DNA of 64,000 nucleotides from Tolypocladium sp. Sup5 PDA-1. Lineage: Eukaryota > Ascomycota > Sordariomycetes > Hypocreales > Ophiocordycipitaceae. The stretch spans positions 1 to 64,000 of the forward strand of contig JPHH03000008.1 in assembly GCA_000750105.3 (NCBI GenBank), read 5' to 3'. A model generated the notes under the pieces. That model was not told where the DNA came from and made no database searches. It saw only the letters and a program-made list of their open reading frames with translations. Both the position numbers and the translations under genes were made by a program. Positions within the stretch are counted from its first letter, which is position 1, and each line of letters opens with the position of its first letter. This document shows positions 52,594 to 62,384 of the stretch, piece by piece.

Positions 52594-53141
52594 CGTCTTG
52601 TAGTTGTACGACAGAGTCGTGGCGGTGGGCAGGGAGACGAATGGCGAGACTGTTAGAGGAACCTGCTCCAGCAGGGGGTGCGGGCCTGGTACACTATGTT
52701 AGAGGCGTCATGGTGGCAGCATCAGCGTCAATCGCTCACGATGGTTGTACATGCTCGATGGCTGGGAACAGAGAGCGCGAGGGGGTCGCGACGGGAGTGG
52801 GATGACGGCGCGGCGACAATTGTCTCTAATCCAAGCGTGCGGCGCTATACAGGTGTCGCGCAGTAGATCAACAGCTATGGCGAAACAAAGCCCGCAGAGG
52901 GCAGCTAAGTCGTGCTCGAGGTCGTTTGTGGATGAAGGACGAGAGTCTAGATGGATGAGCTGCGAGTCCGCGACAGCAAGTGGAGGATCGTCATCACGCC
53001 CCACCCGCCACTCCGATAAGCCGATAAGCCCTCTAGCTGCCCCTCGCAACGGCGCGAGGTCACTTCACATTTCTCCAGCTCGAGCTCAACCTCTTCTTCC
53101 TTTTGTCTGCATAGCTTTTCCCCCTCAACGTCCACGACGCC
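52594..53141. promoter_or_regulatory. Divergent promoter region (141-aa gene / ICln-like gene)
   Basis: 548 bp between start codons. CCGATAAGCCGATAAG near 53017-53031 gives two tandem GATAAG motifs about 110 bp upstream of the right gene. They lack the ATCW extension, so they are general GATA-type sites at most. Confidence 0.4.
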
Positions 53142-54098
53142 ATGCTCGCCACCACGATCCGCTCGCCTCCCTCGGCCGAGGATTACATCCCCCTGGCCGA
53201 CTACCAGTCGCAGACCCCCGAGTCCTTTGCCGACGGCAAGGTTGTGCTGTACTTCCACCTCCAGGGCGCGACGGCTTCGGTCCCCAAGTCGCAATGCGGA
53301 AGCCTGGCCGTGTTCCCGGCAGATGCCCCCGTGGCTGAGAACCCCCAGGCCGATGGGCAGGATGACGACAACCAGCTCGTGGAGCAGAAGGTGGACGTTT
53401 TCGTCACCTCTGAGTGAGTTCCCACGGCAGCCGTACTCGATGATGCATCGTGCAGCTGACACCCGTACAGAAGCTTTACCATCTTCAGCAAGCAGGCCGA
53501 AGCCGGCGTCTCAATCCCCTATCCTTCCATCTCCATCCACGCAGTCAAGAAAGCCGGAGCCCAAGCCGACGGCAACGGCACTGAGGCCGTCTGGATGCAG
53601 CTCGAGTTCTCCGACGGCGGCGCCAACGACGACGACTTCAACATGGTCGAGTTGACCATCGTCCCCGCGGCTGCCGACAGCGCCACTCCGAGCACTGCGC
53701 AGAAGCTCTTCGAGGCCGTGTCCAGCTGCTCCGACCTGCACCCCGACGAAGACGAAGATGACGAGGAGGAGGGTGAGTTCGACCGTATCATCTTCGAGGG
53801 CAGCGCTGAACACGAGGCGCTAGAGGGCTTCACGGGAGTGCTGCGCGGCTCTTCCAACGGTGCCTTGCCGCCGCCCATGCCGGGCAGCGGCGGCTGGATC
53901 ACTGCGGACAACTTTCGCGAGTTCTTTGACGAGGAGGGCAACTGGCTTGCTCGCGATGGCGAGGCGGAGGCTCCTGCGGACGGCGAGCTGGGCGAGGGCG
54001 CGGGTAGAATACGAGCCCGGGACGAGCTCGAACCGGAGGGCGTCAACGGCCACGGCCATGACGAGGATCCCGAGAACAAGCGACCCAGAGTCGACTAA
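53142..54098 (+). CDS. ICln/Lot5-like protein (nucleotide-sensitive chloride conductance regulator family)
   Basis: Exons 53142-53413 and 53471-54098 with a 57-bp intron; 299 aa. The N-terminal part is a split PH-like domain: AEDYIPLADYQSQTPESFADG, KVVLYFHLQGATASV, the exon-1 end VEQKVDVFVTSE joined to SFTIFSKQAEAGVSIPYPSISIHAVKK (the SIxYPSIxxHAI motif of ICln), then VWMQLEFSDGGANDDDFNMVELTIVP. A central acidic run (DEDEDDEEEGEFDRIIF) follows, as in ICln, and a basic PENKRPRVD end that could be nuclear. ICln proteins chaperone Sm proteins in the PRMT5 methylosome; the fungal branch is usually labelled Lot5/ICln. The start is at the first ATG of the frame. Confidence 0.8.
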
Positions 54099-54459
54099 GG
54101 ACTGAAAGACTGAGCAGCCTGGGAGGCCGCACAGTGGAGCACGGCGTTTTAGGACAGGAAAACGGAACAGGAACAGTAGAAAAACGACATCGGACTGATG
54201 TTTAAGAGCTAGAGTCTCTTGCTCTCGCGGCAAAAACGGAGAACAAATACGGAAGATCGTCCTCCTGAAAAGGAACTATTATTCAAGGGTTTACACCTAC
54301 AGACTATATGAATTCGACTCCGAGCCGCAGAGTCCCTATCCTGGAATCCTACCCGCTCTGCCCAATATGATGCAAGAAAGACAAGGTTTGTCTACAAAAA
54401 GGAAATCAAGAGGGCGTCTAAGCCCGTGTCCTATGCACCTCCAACCCAACCCGTCGGCT
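54099..54459. other. Convergent intergenic spacer
   Basis: 361 bp between two stop codons, expected to contain both 3' UTRs. Nothing else seen. Confidence 0.5.
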
Positions 54460-57228
54460 TCACATCCTCAAGCACCGCTTCCGAGCCTCCCTGTCAGGCG
54501 ATGGGATCAGGAAGCCCTCCTTGTCGTACAGACCCAGGCTCTCGACGCTATCCCTTTTGTCCCCGTGTCGCTTCTCCTCTGCGGCCAGTTCCTTCACCGG
54601 CCCGAGCTTGACCTTTGCTCCCGCCGCCACCGACGATGCGACAGATGCGGTCGACATCTCGCGGCTGAGGTTCCCGCTGCGACCGGCCTCCTTCAGCCCC
54701 GACGACACGTCAGGTCGCGGCAGTCTCAGGCCCAGCCCCTGGTTCTCCTTGCCACGCTCCTTGCCGTTGGGGTGCAGCATCCCGCGACCGGAGCGAGTGT
54801 CTGCAGGGGCAGACTTGCGGTGGCTGCCGCGGCGTTTGTTCTTGGGAGGGCTGTTTCGTCCGATGTTGAGATAGTGACGGCTGCTGATGGTGCCGGGTCG
54901 GGGGATGGCGCGCGGTTGGACTTGCGAGAGCCCGCCGTTGGCAAGACTTGGTAGGGTCGGCGAGTCCTCACCCGCGGCCGTAGAAGCGATGGACGCGGCG
55001 CTGTACGAGCTGACGACGCTGTTCATCCTCCGCAGCTGGGCGATCGTGGTGCTCAGGGTCTGAGGCTGCAGGTCCCTGAGAGACCGCATCGTCGGGCGCC
55101 TAGTCGGCGAGCCCGTAGACACCGTCGCCGGGCCGTCGACGGTGGAGTAGTACGAGCTCGACGCGGATATCCTGCGCTCCAGCCCGGGGCTCTGGCCCCT
55201 ATCCCTCGGCCGCGGCGACAGCCCCGCGGGGAGGATCGATCCGTCCGGCGCCGTGACCATGGTAGGCGGATACGGCAGCGCCCGCCGCGGCGCCGAGTTG
55301 GCCAGCAGCATGGACAGGATGTCCTGCTCGTTGTACGGCGACGACGATGCGTCCGAGACCTTGCTGTTGCGGTTGAGCATCAGGGGGCTCACGGTGGGCG
55401 ACCGGCTGCGGTCGTTGCCGGGCAGCCACTCCTGCTTGGGCGTCTCGCAGGTGGGAACCTCGGTCGCGTCCGAGTCGTCGTCGCTGTGGACGGATGCTGA
55501 CGTGAAGCTGGACTCGGAGGGCGCTGACGGGATGGCTGCCGGTGCTGCCTCGGGTTCCTTGGGGCGCACTTCTTCGGACGGCTGGGGGTTGGGCGGCTGG
55601 AGGATGATGGACATGCGCCATGGATCCGTCCTGGAGGCTTCGCGGGCGAGGACAGACTGCGGGTTGGCTGATATCGGCCGCAGGGGTTTTGGTACGGGTG
55701 GCTCGCCCATCCGCCTCGACATACCGCCCGGGCTCGTCGTCTTGATGCGCCTCAACGGCCGAGGGCCACATGGATGCGGTTTGACCTGAAGGCTTGGGCT
55801 CCGATGCGGTCCATATTCGACAAAGGGGTCGTCACCCAGCGGCTGTCGTTGAACAGCTCTCCTGTCCTCCTCTGGCTCGCCAACACTGTACAGCGTTGAC
55901 AGGGAGCTCGATGCGTCGCTCTCTCTGGACATGGGCCGCTCTGGCCCCTTTTGAGGGCTCTTCTGAGGGCTCCGTTGGGGGCCGCGCTGGGGGCTGGGCT
56001 GGGGACTTTGCTGAGGACTTCGCTGGGGACTCCTCTGAGGGCTTATCCGGCTCTGCCATTCACCCCCTTGCTGCTCCCACTCGCCGCCCATCATTCGGTT
56101 CGGGCTGTTCATCCCCCCCGGAAGCCCAAGCTGCTGCGTCGCCTCCAAAATCAGGCTATTCGCCGCACTTCCAATCGAGCTGACAGACCCGTTCCGGCTG
56201 AAAGACCGCGTCGTTGACGCACTCATCCCATTCCCAGCTCTTTTGGTCGGGCTCGGCGTCAGACGGCCAACCCGTCCGGTGCCGCGCGACGACCCCGTCC
56301 GACAGCTCCGTGGGGTCTTCATCGGCGAGGCCCTCGTCGGCGACGACCGCGGCGTCTTGACCGGGGAGCGAGAGTGTCCCTCCCGCAGCCGCTGATCCGT
56401 CGACCGCAGGATGTGTCGCAAGTCAGTGTCCGTGACTGACGGCCGCACAAGTGCCCTCGCGGGGACTCTGGCCCGGCCCCTGGGCACGTCGTCCTGCTGC
56501 AGCGCGAATGGCGCCGCCGTCTGGCTCGTCGGAAGTTCCATGATCCTGCTGTCCCGCTTCTGCACCTCAATCTCCTGCCGCGGCTTCACCTCATACTGTA
56601 CTGCCTCATGCTGCTGTTGCTGTTGTTGTTGCTGTTGTTGCTGCTGCTGCTGTTGTTGTTGCTGCAGCTGTTGCTGCATCTCCACCACCTCCCCCTTTTC
56701 CGCAACTCCCAGGTTCGGCAGCGTCGCCGCCCGCCCAAACCAGCTATCCCTGCTAAACCAGCTCTCCCGCTTGCTCTCGCTCTTCTTCATCCGCGGCCCG
56801 TGCAGCCCACCCTCATCGACCGCCCAGTCCCGCTCCCGCGGCCGCCCCCTGCGGCTCGGCGGCCGGAAGAAGCTGTTGGTGCTGTTGTGCGTCGGCAGCG
56901 GCGGCAGCACCGGTGGCAGCGCCGGAGCCGACAGCGACAGCCTGCTCGAGAAGCGGCTGGAGAAGCCGCTCGGCAGGTAGCTCGCCGAGTCCAGCAGCCG
57001 CCGCTTCGTGAGCCGCCGCGTCATGGCCCGCTCCGAGTCCTCCACCGACCGGGAGTACACCTGCGTCGTACACGGGCCCCGCCGCGTCTTCAGGTACCAC
57101 GAGAGCAGCATCCCAATCGCCAGAAACAGCAGCGCGCCGCCCCCAATCGCAATCATGAGCAGCCACCCCAGCCCCAGCCCGCCTTGCCCGTCCCTCCTTC
57201 TCGCCATCATCGTCGTCGGGTATGCCAT
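54460..57228 (-). CDS. 922-aa single-pass membrane protein with polyQ and SPQ repeats
   Basis: Single exon from the ATG at 57228. A glycine-rich lead (GGLGLGWLLMIAIGGGALLFLAIGMLLSWYL) forms one N-terminal transmembrane helix followed by KTRRG, so the long remainder is probably cytosolic. That part is disordered: SKRESWFSRDSWFGRAATLP, a polyQ tract of about 20 residues near position 190, many SP/TP sites (RSPVKTPRSSPTRASPMKTPRS), about eight SPQR/SPQ units near residue 395, and a conserved-looking C-terminus (SVESLGLYDKEGFLIPSP). No enzymatic domain. The abundance of SP/TP motifs suggests regulation by proline-directed kinases. It looks like one of the conserved fungal hypothetical proteins. 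Confidence 0.75.
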   Translation of the reverse strand: MAYPTTMMARRRDGQGGLGLGWLLMIAIGGGALLFLAIGMLLSWYLKTRRGPCTTQVYSRSVEDSERAMTRRLTKRRLLDSASYLPSGFSSRFSSRLSLSAPALPPVLPPLPTHNSTNSFFRPPSRRGRPRERDWAVDEGGLHGPRMKKSESKRESWFSRDSWFGRAATLPNLGVAEKGEVVEMQQQLQQQQQQQQQQQQQQQQQQHEAVQYEVKPRQEIEVQKRDSRIMELPTSQTAAPFALQQDDVPRGRARVPARALVRPSVTDTDLRHILRSTDQRLREGHSRSPVKTPRSSPTRASPMKTPRSCRTGSSRGTGRVGRLTPSPTKRAGNGMSASTTRSFSRNGSVSSIGSAANSLILEATQQLGLPGGMNSPNRMMGGEWEQQGGEWQSRISPQRSPQRSPQQSPQPSPQRGPQRSPQKSPQKGPERPMSRESDASSSLSTLYSVGEPEEDRRAVQRQPLGDDPFVEYGPHRSPSLQVKPHPCGPRPLRRIKTTSPGGMSRRMGEPPVPKPLRPISANPQSVLAREASRTDPWRMSIILQPPNPQPSEEVRPKEPEAAPAAIPSAPSESSFTSASVHSDDDSDATEVPTCETPKQEWLPGNDRSRSPTVSPLMLNRNSKVSDASSSPYNEQDILSMLLANSAPRRALPYPPTMVTAPDGSILPAGLSPRPRDRGQSPGLERRISASSSYYSTVDGPATVSTGSPTRRPTMRSLRDLQPQTLSTTIAQLRRMNSVVSSYSAASIASTAAGEDSPTLPSLANGGLSQVQPRAIPRPGTISSRHYLNIGRNSPPKNKRRGSHRKSAPADTRSGRGMLHPNGKERGKENQGLGLRLPRPDVSSGLKEAGRSGNLSREMSTASVASSVAAGAKVKLGPVKELAAEEKRHGDKRDSVESLGLYDKEGFLIPSPDREARKRCLRM
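56611..56677 (-). repeat. CAG/CAA trinucleotide tract (polyglutamine)
   Basis: Mixed CAG and CAA codons on the minus strand encode about 20 glutamines. The mixture implies selection on, or tolerance of, the peptide rather than a pure microsatellite. Confidence 0.9.
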
Positions 57229-57978
57229 GTCGAGTGCGGAGCTGGCTGGTCGTCGTCGTCGTTGTCGTCCGTCACGGCATGAAGCCTCCGTCTCCTTGGT
57301 CGTCGGCCGAGCGGGATGTTACGGCTGCTGCTCGCGTGTGTGGAGTTGCGAAATGCACCGCGACGGCCGTTTGGAAGAGGGCCATACCTTTTGTGAGATT
57401 CCTCGTAAACAATGTCCACGGTAATCTCACATTTATTGTGGTCGTTCTCAGCGCAATATCGTGAGGAATGCGTTGCCCAGCGTGACCCATTCCAACCCCA
57501 AGCCCACCACCAGCATGCCTGGCTCTGGGGAAACTTGACGGCCCACCTCGTTTATATGCATGAGGAGGACAAGCAGCTGTAAAAATAAAGTAAATCCACG
57601 ATGCTTTCCTCATTGTGACAGTTCCCAGGTGCGACGCTGGTCCCCGTTGTCCGTCAGCATTATCTGTGTCTAGAGCCGAGGTTGTACTTGCAACGCTTCA
57701 GCACCGCCATGCCACACCACAGCATCCCTCGTCGAGAACGGCACATCATCACGCGCTCACGTAAACAGCGACGTTGCGCACGTTGCTTGTTTTGAACACC
57801 CTATGTTACTCGTACCAAAGACCTGGGTAGCATCTCTGCTCTATGAAAAGAAAGCGCGAAGCCAAACGTACTGCCAATCATGCCACTCGAATCTCATTCA
57901 CCTGGATCCGGTCCAGATTACAAAAATCCGCCCCAAAAAATCAGCAACGTCATTTTTTATGATTTTCCTTCACTATGG
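57229..57978. other. Intergenic, no gene seen
   Basis: 750 bp between the start of the 922-aa gene and the stop of the DUF1996 gene. A TATATAAACG-like sequence on the minus strand near 57551-57557 could be a TATA box for the 922-aa gene. Confidence 0.45.
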
Positions 57979-59832
57979 TTAGTGCAAGAGCTTTCCATGC
58001 CCATGGCCGTGAAGGTGAGCGCCGCGGCGTCGGCGCCGGCCAGCTGCGCCCGCCGGAACCTCTACCGTCGTGGTCGTGTCCGCATACTGTGTCACGTATA
58101 CGAACTGCTCCTCCCAGAGGATCTTGCTCACGACGTTGCCATTGGTGACGTACTGAGTGCTGTAGTAGCTCTTGGTCTCAGGTGCCGGCGTCGTGGCAGG
58201 AGGAGGGGGAGGAGGTGTCGTCGGCTGGACGTCAGGGGTAGCCTCTGCCCCATACGTTGCCACCGAAGTCGGGGTAGTAGGAGCCGCGGCCGGTGGCGAC
58301 GACTTGTCCTTGAATATTTGGCCAGGGAGAGGAGAGGCGGAATTGGATGGCCTCTCCCCAGGGGCATACGTCAGGGTCGGCATAGGCGCAGCAGAAGATG
58401 CATGACCGCTTCCGTTGTCACCCGAGCCGCCGCCAACCTCCACGTTACCGGGAAGTTTTGCGACAGGTCCCTTGACATTCTCGCCGAAGAGCAGCTGCGG
58501 GAGCGGGAGCTGCAACCCGCAGCTCGTGGCCTTGGCCTCGTCAACGACATTGAACAAGGGGCAATCTTCGATTTTGCCAGAGGGATTCGTGCAGGTGTTG
58601 ACAGCCTTCTGGAGAAAAGCCTCATCCCAACCCATCATGAAATCTCCGTGGTAGCCATAGCCTGCAGACAGTCAGCATGCAATATTAGCGAATAGTTCAA
58701 GGTAAATGAGCAGTTACCCGTCGTATCGCCATTGGCGAAGACAAATCGACCGTTCTTGCCCTGGAACGCGGCCGTGTTCCATATAACCTCGTAGAGAAGA
58801 CTGGGCAGGCGCACGGGGTATTCCTCAGGGCACGTGCCGGTCATGACCAAGTCAGGGAAGGCAACGTGATCCTTGTGGTTGGGGCTGTCCTTGGCATTGC
58901 CACCCTTCCAGCAGGAGGGGAACATGGTCTCGAGCCGAAGTCCATCTTTGCAGTTGGCGTCGAGGTACGCCTTGTCCGGCATGTAATGACGATAGAGCGT
59001 ACCCTCCGGGGTCTTATCGTAATTGAGGCAGTTGAAGCCAATCGCGCGCTGAGCCAGATCCTCTTGGCTGGTTTGCTTCATGGAGCCCCAGAGAGACTTG
59101 GGCGGGTCAGGTTGGTTCGGGTCGCCGACGGTGTAGGTGCGTCGCTCGTTGCTACCGGAGAGCATGCGAAAGCCAGAGGGGAAGGCAGTGATGTTGTTCC
59201 CGTAGAGCAGGTAGTACCTAGATGAGCAGAATCAGCTTAGGTACGATCTCGCAAACGGCCACACTCCACCGCTGGACACCACACGTGCAATGCCAACGAA
59301 GCCAGCACTTGAAGGGGACGACTTACGCAAGCATGCCACCGACCTGCGGGACGATCTCGAACTTGCCCGTGTCGGCATTCTGGAAGTACAGCGCGGGGTG
59401 CCAGTACGAAGACTTGTCTTGGGTAACACGGCACGAGGTGCAATCGCCAGCGAGGAGATTCGTAGTGTCGGCGTTCTCAGAAAATCCTATTTTTAGGTTA
59501 GCCACGTTCAATCCTGGCGCGAGCTCAGAGTTGGCGTTCGTTGTCGAGATGCAAGCCACCAAATTGGAGTTTCACTGGGGCCGTCGGGAGCGCCCGCTGT
59601 GGCTGCAAGCCATCGACATTGGTCGCCAAGAATATCCAGTGTATCACGAACAAAACTCATCGAGAAACTCACCAGAAGACCCGTGAATCGCGTGAACGTG
59701 GTTCGAAACCTCTCCGGGATTGACAATCGGGTCCATTCGCGCAAGACCAACGCGACCGGGGCATTCCATACGCCAAAAGGCGTTGGCGCCCGCAATGAGG
59801 CCCGCGGACAGGGCGACGACGGACTTGTGCAT
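57979..59832 (-). CDS. DUF1996 secreted protein, four exons
   Basis: Exons 59673-59832, 59327-59486, 58718-59217 and 57979-58661. Introns are 186, 109 and 56 bp and the phases agree; 500 aa. Signal peptide MHKSVVALSAGLIAGANA. Hallmarks of the domain are FWRMECPGRVGLARMDPIVN, GEVSNHVHAIHGSSG, DCTSCRVTQDKSSYWHPALYF, GFNCLN, CWKGGNAKDSPNHKDHVAFP, CPEEYPVRLPSLLYEVIWNT and GYGYHGDFMMGWDEAFLQ. The conserved histidines and cysteines are all present. A Pro/Thr-rich tail follows, ending in five arginines and HLHGHGHGK, with HxH spacing. DUF1996 proteins are extracellular or wall-associated and of unproven activity. The two unusually long first introns were accepted because each join restores the family motif. 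Confidence 0.88.
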
Positions 59833-60120
59833 CGTGGTAAAGATGTTTCCAAGTCCGCTAGCGGCAACAGGCGCAGTTCTCTGAAGAATTGGAGGGGTGT
59901 TTGAAGGAGTGGACGACGCAACGAGGCTGTCTGGACAAATGAGTGTCAGTGGTGATGTTGTTTCTTCTGAGGGGAGAAGGTCGAAGTTGGGAGGGTCGGT
60001 AGATGTACTGAGAGAGGGGAGGCCAGAAAGAAGGAGCGGGGGCGCCTCGCGCAGTGAAAAGGCAACGGAAAAGTGGCAAGAGAGGAAAGGTTGAGGTGAA
60101 CAGGTTGAACAGGCGGATGT

Positions 60121-60147
60121 GCAGGTGCAGGTGCAGGTGCAGGTGCA
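60121..60147. repeat. (GCAGGT)n microsatellite
   Basis: Four and a half hexamer units in a row, about 290 bp upstream of the DUF1996 start. Confidence 0.85.
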
Positions 60148-62347
60148 ATGAATCACGGGAACAAGAGCCAGAGGCAGCAAGCCATGCTGGCAAGCACGTC
60201 TCTTCCTTCCAGATTGCTTCGCGTACCAGGCGTAGATCAATCTTCGTGTCCCTGTGAAATCGCCTCACTGCAGCAAGCAGGCCCTTGTGCCTCGACGCAG
60301 TCCCGTCCACGACGATCCGTGGGAGTGTGATCTTGTGCAGGCGTGATAGGAGGGGGAGCGCAGTCGCCGTGGAGATGCCTTACCAAACAGTATAAGTGCA
60401 CGTTGCCCTCGAGGAATCGCCGGGTTGTGATCGACCGCAGATGGAGTTGATGCGGTCAGGAAGAATCAGGACGGTGCAGATTTCGAATCGTCTCCTCCAG
60501 GAAGCAGAAACGGACTTGACCAAGTCGCAGAATCGGTCTTGTTCCCCCTCAAAAAGGCAGCGTCGCCAACCTTCCCAGCCCCGCGAGCTGTGCCGAGACT
60601 GTGAATTCCAGTGCGAGGCCCAGAGGCTACGTCGGGCACCCTCTACCCACTGTTTGCCTCACGCGACGTCGCGTTAATGGCTGGTCGGCTGGTTATTATC
60701 GGTGCGATAAGCTGGCTGAAATGCCTTTTTCAATGGTCTGACGATTCGCGATTCCTGGTCCTCGGGTTTGTTGCCGATGGTGATCGAGGGTCTTCCCCAC
60801 TGTCTCAATGGCAACACGACGATGCGAATTCGGTGTCCCACACGAAGTCGGCCTCTTTTAATTTGGATACCCAGAACAAAGAATCAATTCTTTACGGCGA
60901 TGTTCGATTGATTGTTGCCCAAATGCGGTCGTCGAATGGTTGGAAATGACGAAGTGGCAGCGCAGTCCTCAAACAGTGTCGACTCAACGGCTGCACCCTT
61001 CCTGCGCGACAGCACAACCGGACCGATAGATGACAATCGCGAGATGCAAATCCGTGCCACAAGTGCAGTGTCCTGCCGTGAATGTCGTGCAGCTCGTCGT
61101 TGCGCAGGTTCTCGGCGTGTCCGTGATGTGGTTGCCCTTCGTCCAAGGTGGATAGGTCACTCAAGGGAGGCAGAAGAGGGGATCAGATGGTAAGGAGAGG
61201 ACGAGGCGAGATGCTCAAACTTGTCGAGTGAAGAAACGAATGCGTTGAACAAAACGAGCACAAGGAATGTGGTAAAGCAAGATCAGTTGCAAAGGAGTGA
61301 GAGAAGCGGAGTGCTTGGAGTAAAACGAACGTCAAGATCTGTCGAGCTGCCTCACACACCGAAGAGAGCAAGAAGGGCTGAAGGGCCAAGGGAAGGACTA
61401 CCAGCAGAAGGGAAGAGGGGATATGGATGGCGAGACGACGAGATCGAAACAGTGGGAGATCAGGGTGGAGAAGCCATGATTCCCTGGTGCCTCGCCAAGG
61501 GGAACATGGAAAAAGACGCCCCCAAGGTCCCAGAGCGGCTGTTTGCGATGCTCCTCATGGGGGCCATTGGGGCCGTCCAACCATCCAGACAAGATTACGG
61601 GGGTTCCAAGGGTCAACGGGCATGGGCCAGAAAGGGGAGTCGACGGCCAGGATCTGCCAGACAGAGACAGACGATCGCTCAGTGACGTTGGGTGGACGAC
61701 GAGGAGCACGGGGGACGGAGGTCCCGAGTACTTGGTAGGACATGGCGGACAGGCGTGCCACGCCGTTCGACACGACATGCGACGATGTACCAGGCACCGC
61801 AGCGGAAGGGAGGCTGAAGGTGGGACGCGGACGTCGACGAGAGATCAGTCCAGGGGTAAAAGGGATGGCGGCTCCGCACGCCTGATTGGACTGGCGACTT
61901 GCCTGTTGGGGCCGCACAACGTCTCGGCAGGGGTCGCTGGGTGCGCCAGGGGTCAGGATAGACGTCCTGGCTTGCATGACGATTCCAAGGCCCTGGAATC
62001 CGTGGTGAGTTTTGTTTTCAGAGACGGGTATCCCTGGAGATAATTAATGACTGAATTCCCCGAGCCAGCTTGGGGGCCCAAGGTTGGCTAGCCGGGATGG
62101 ACGTGCGCAGTGTATGAGCATCGTGGGGAAGGAACGCCTCGATGAGCGAACAGACGCTGCACGTCGCGATGCGGGTCCGGTGGCTTGGGATCTACGGCAG
62201 ATGCCCCAGGGTCTGCATTCGACAGTGAACACTGTACTCGTAGTGCTCCGTACCTGTGTGTTGTAGTTGGGAGCGACAAAGGGATAGACGCGGTGCCTGC
62301 CATTGCCCATAGCGCGTTCCATCCATCCAACCCCTTCGCACCGCGTG

Positions 62348-62384
62348 TCTGGCGTCGTCTGGCGTCGTGTGGCGTCGTCTGGCG
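62348..62384. repeat. TCTGGCGTCG decamer minisatellite
   Basis: Nearly four copies of a 10-bp unit, one with a single-base change. Confidence 0.85.

Noticed and set aside
53017..53031. Tandem GATAAG as iron-GATA sites for the ICln-like gene
   Set aside because: They lack the ATC(A/T) extension of the iron-repressor consensus; plain GATA words are too common.
61221..62043. Plus-strand frames of about 155-166 codons
   Set aside because: Charged low-complexity translation, overlapping frames on both strands, no homologous motif.
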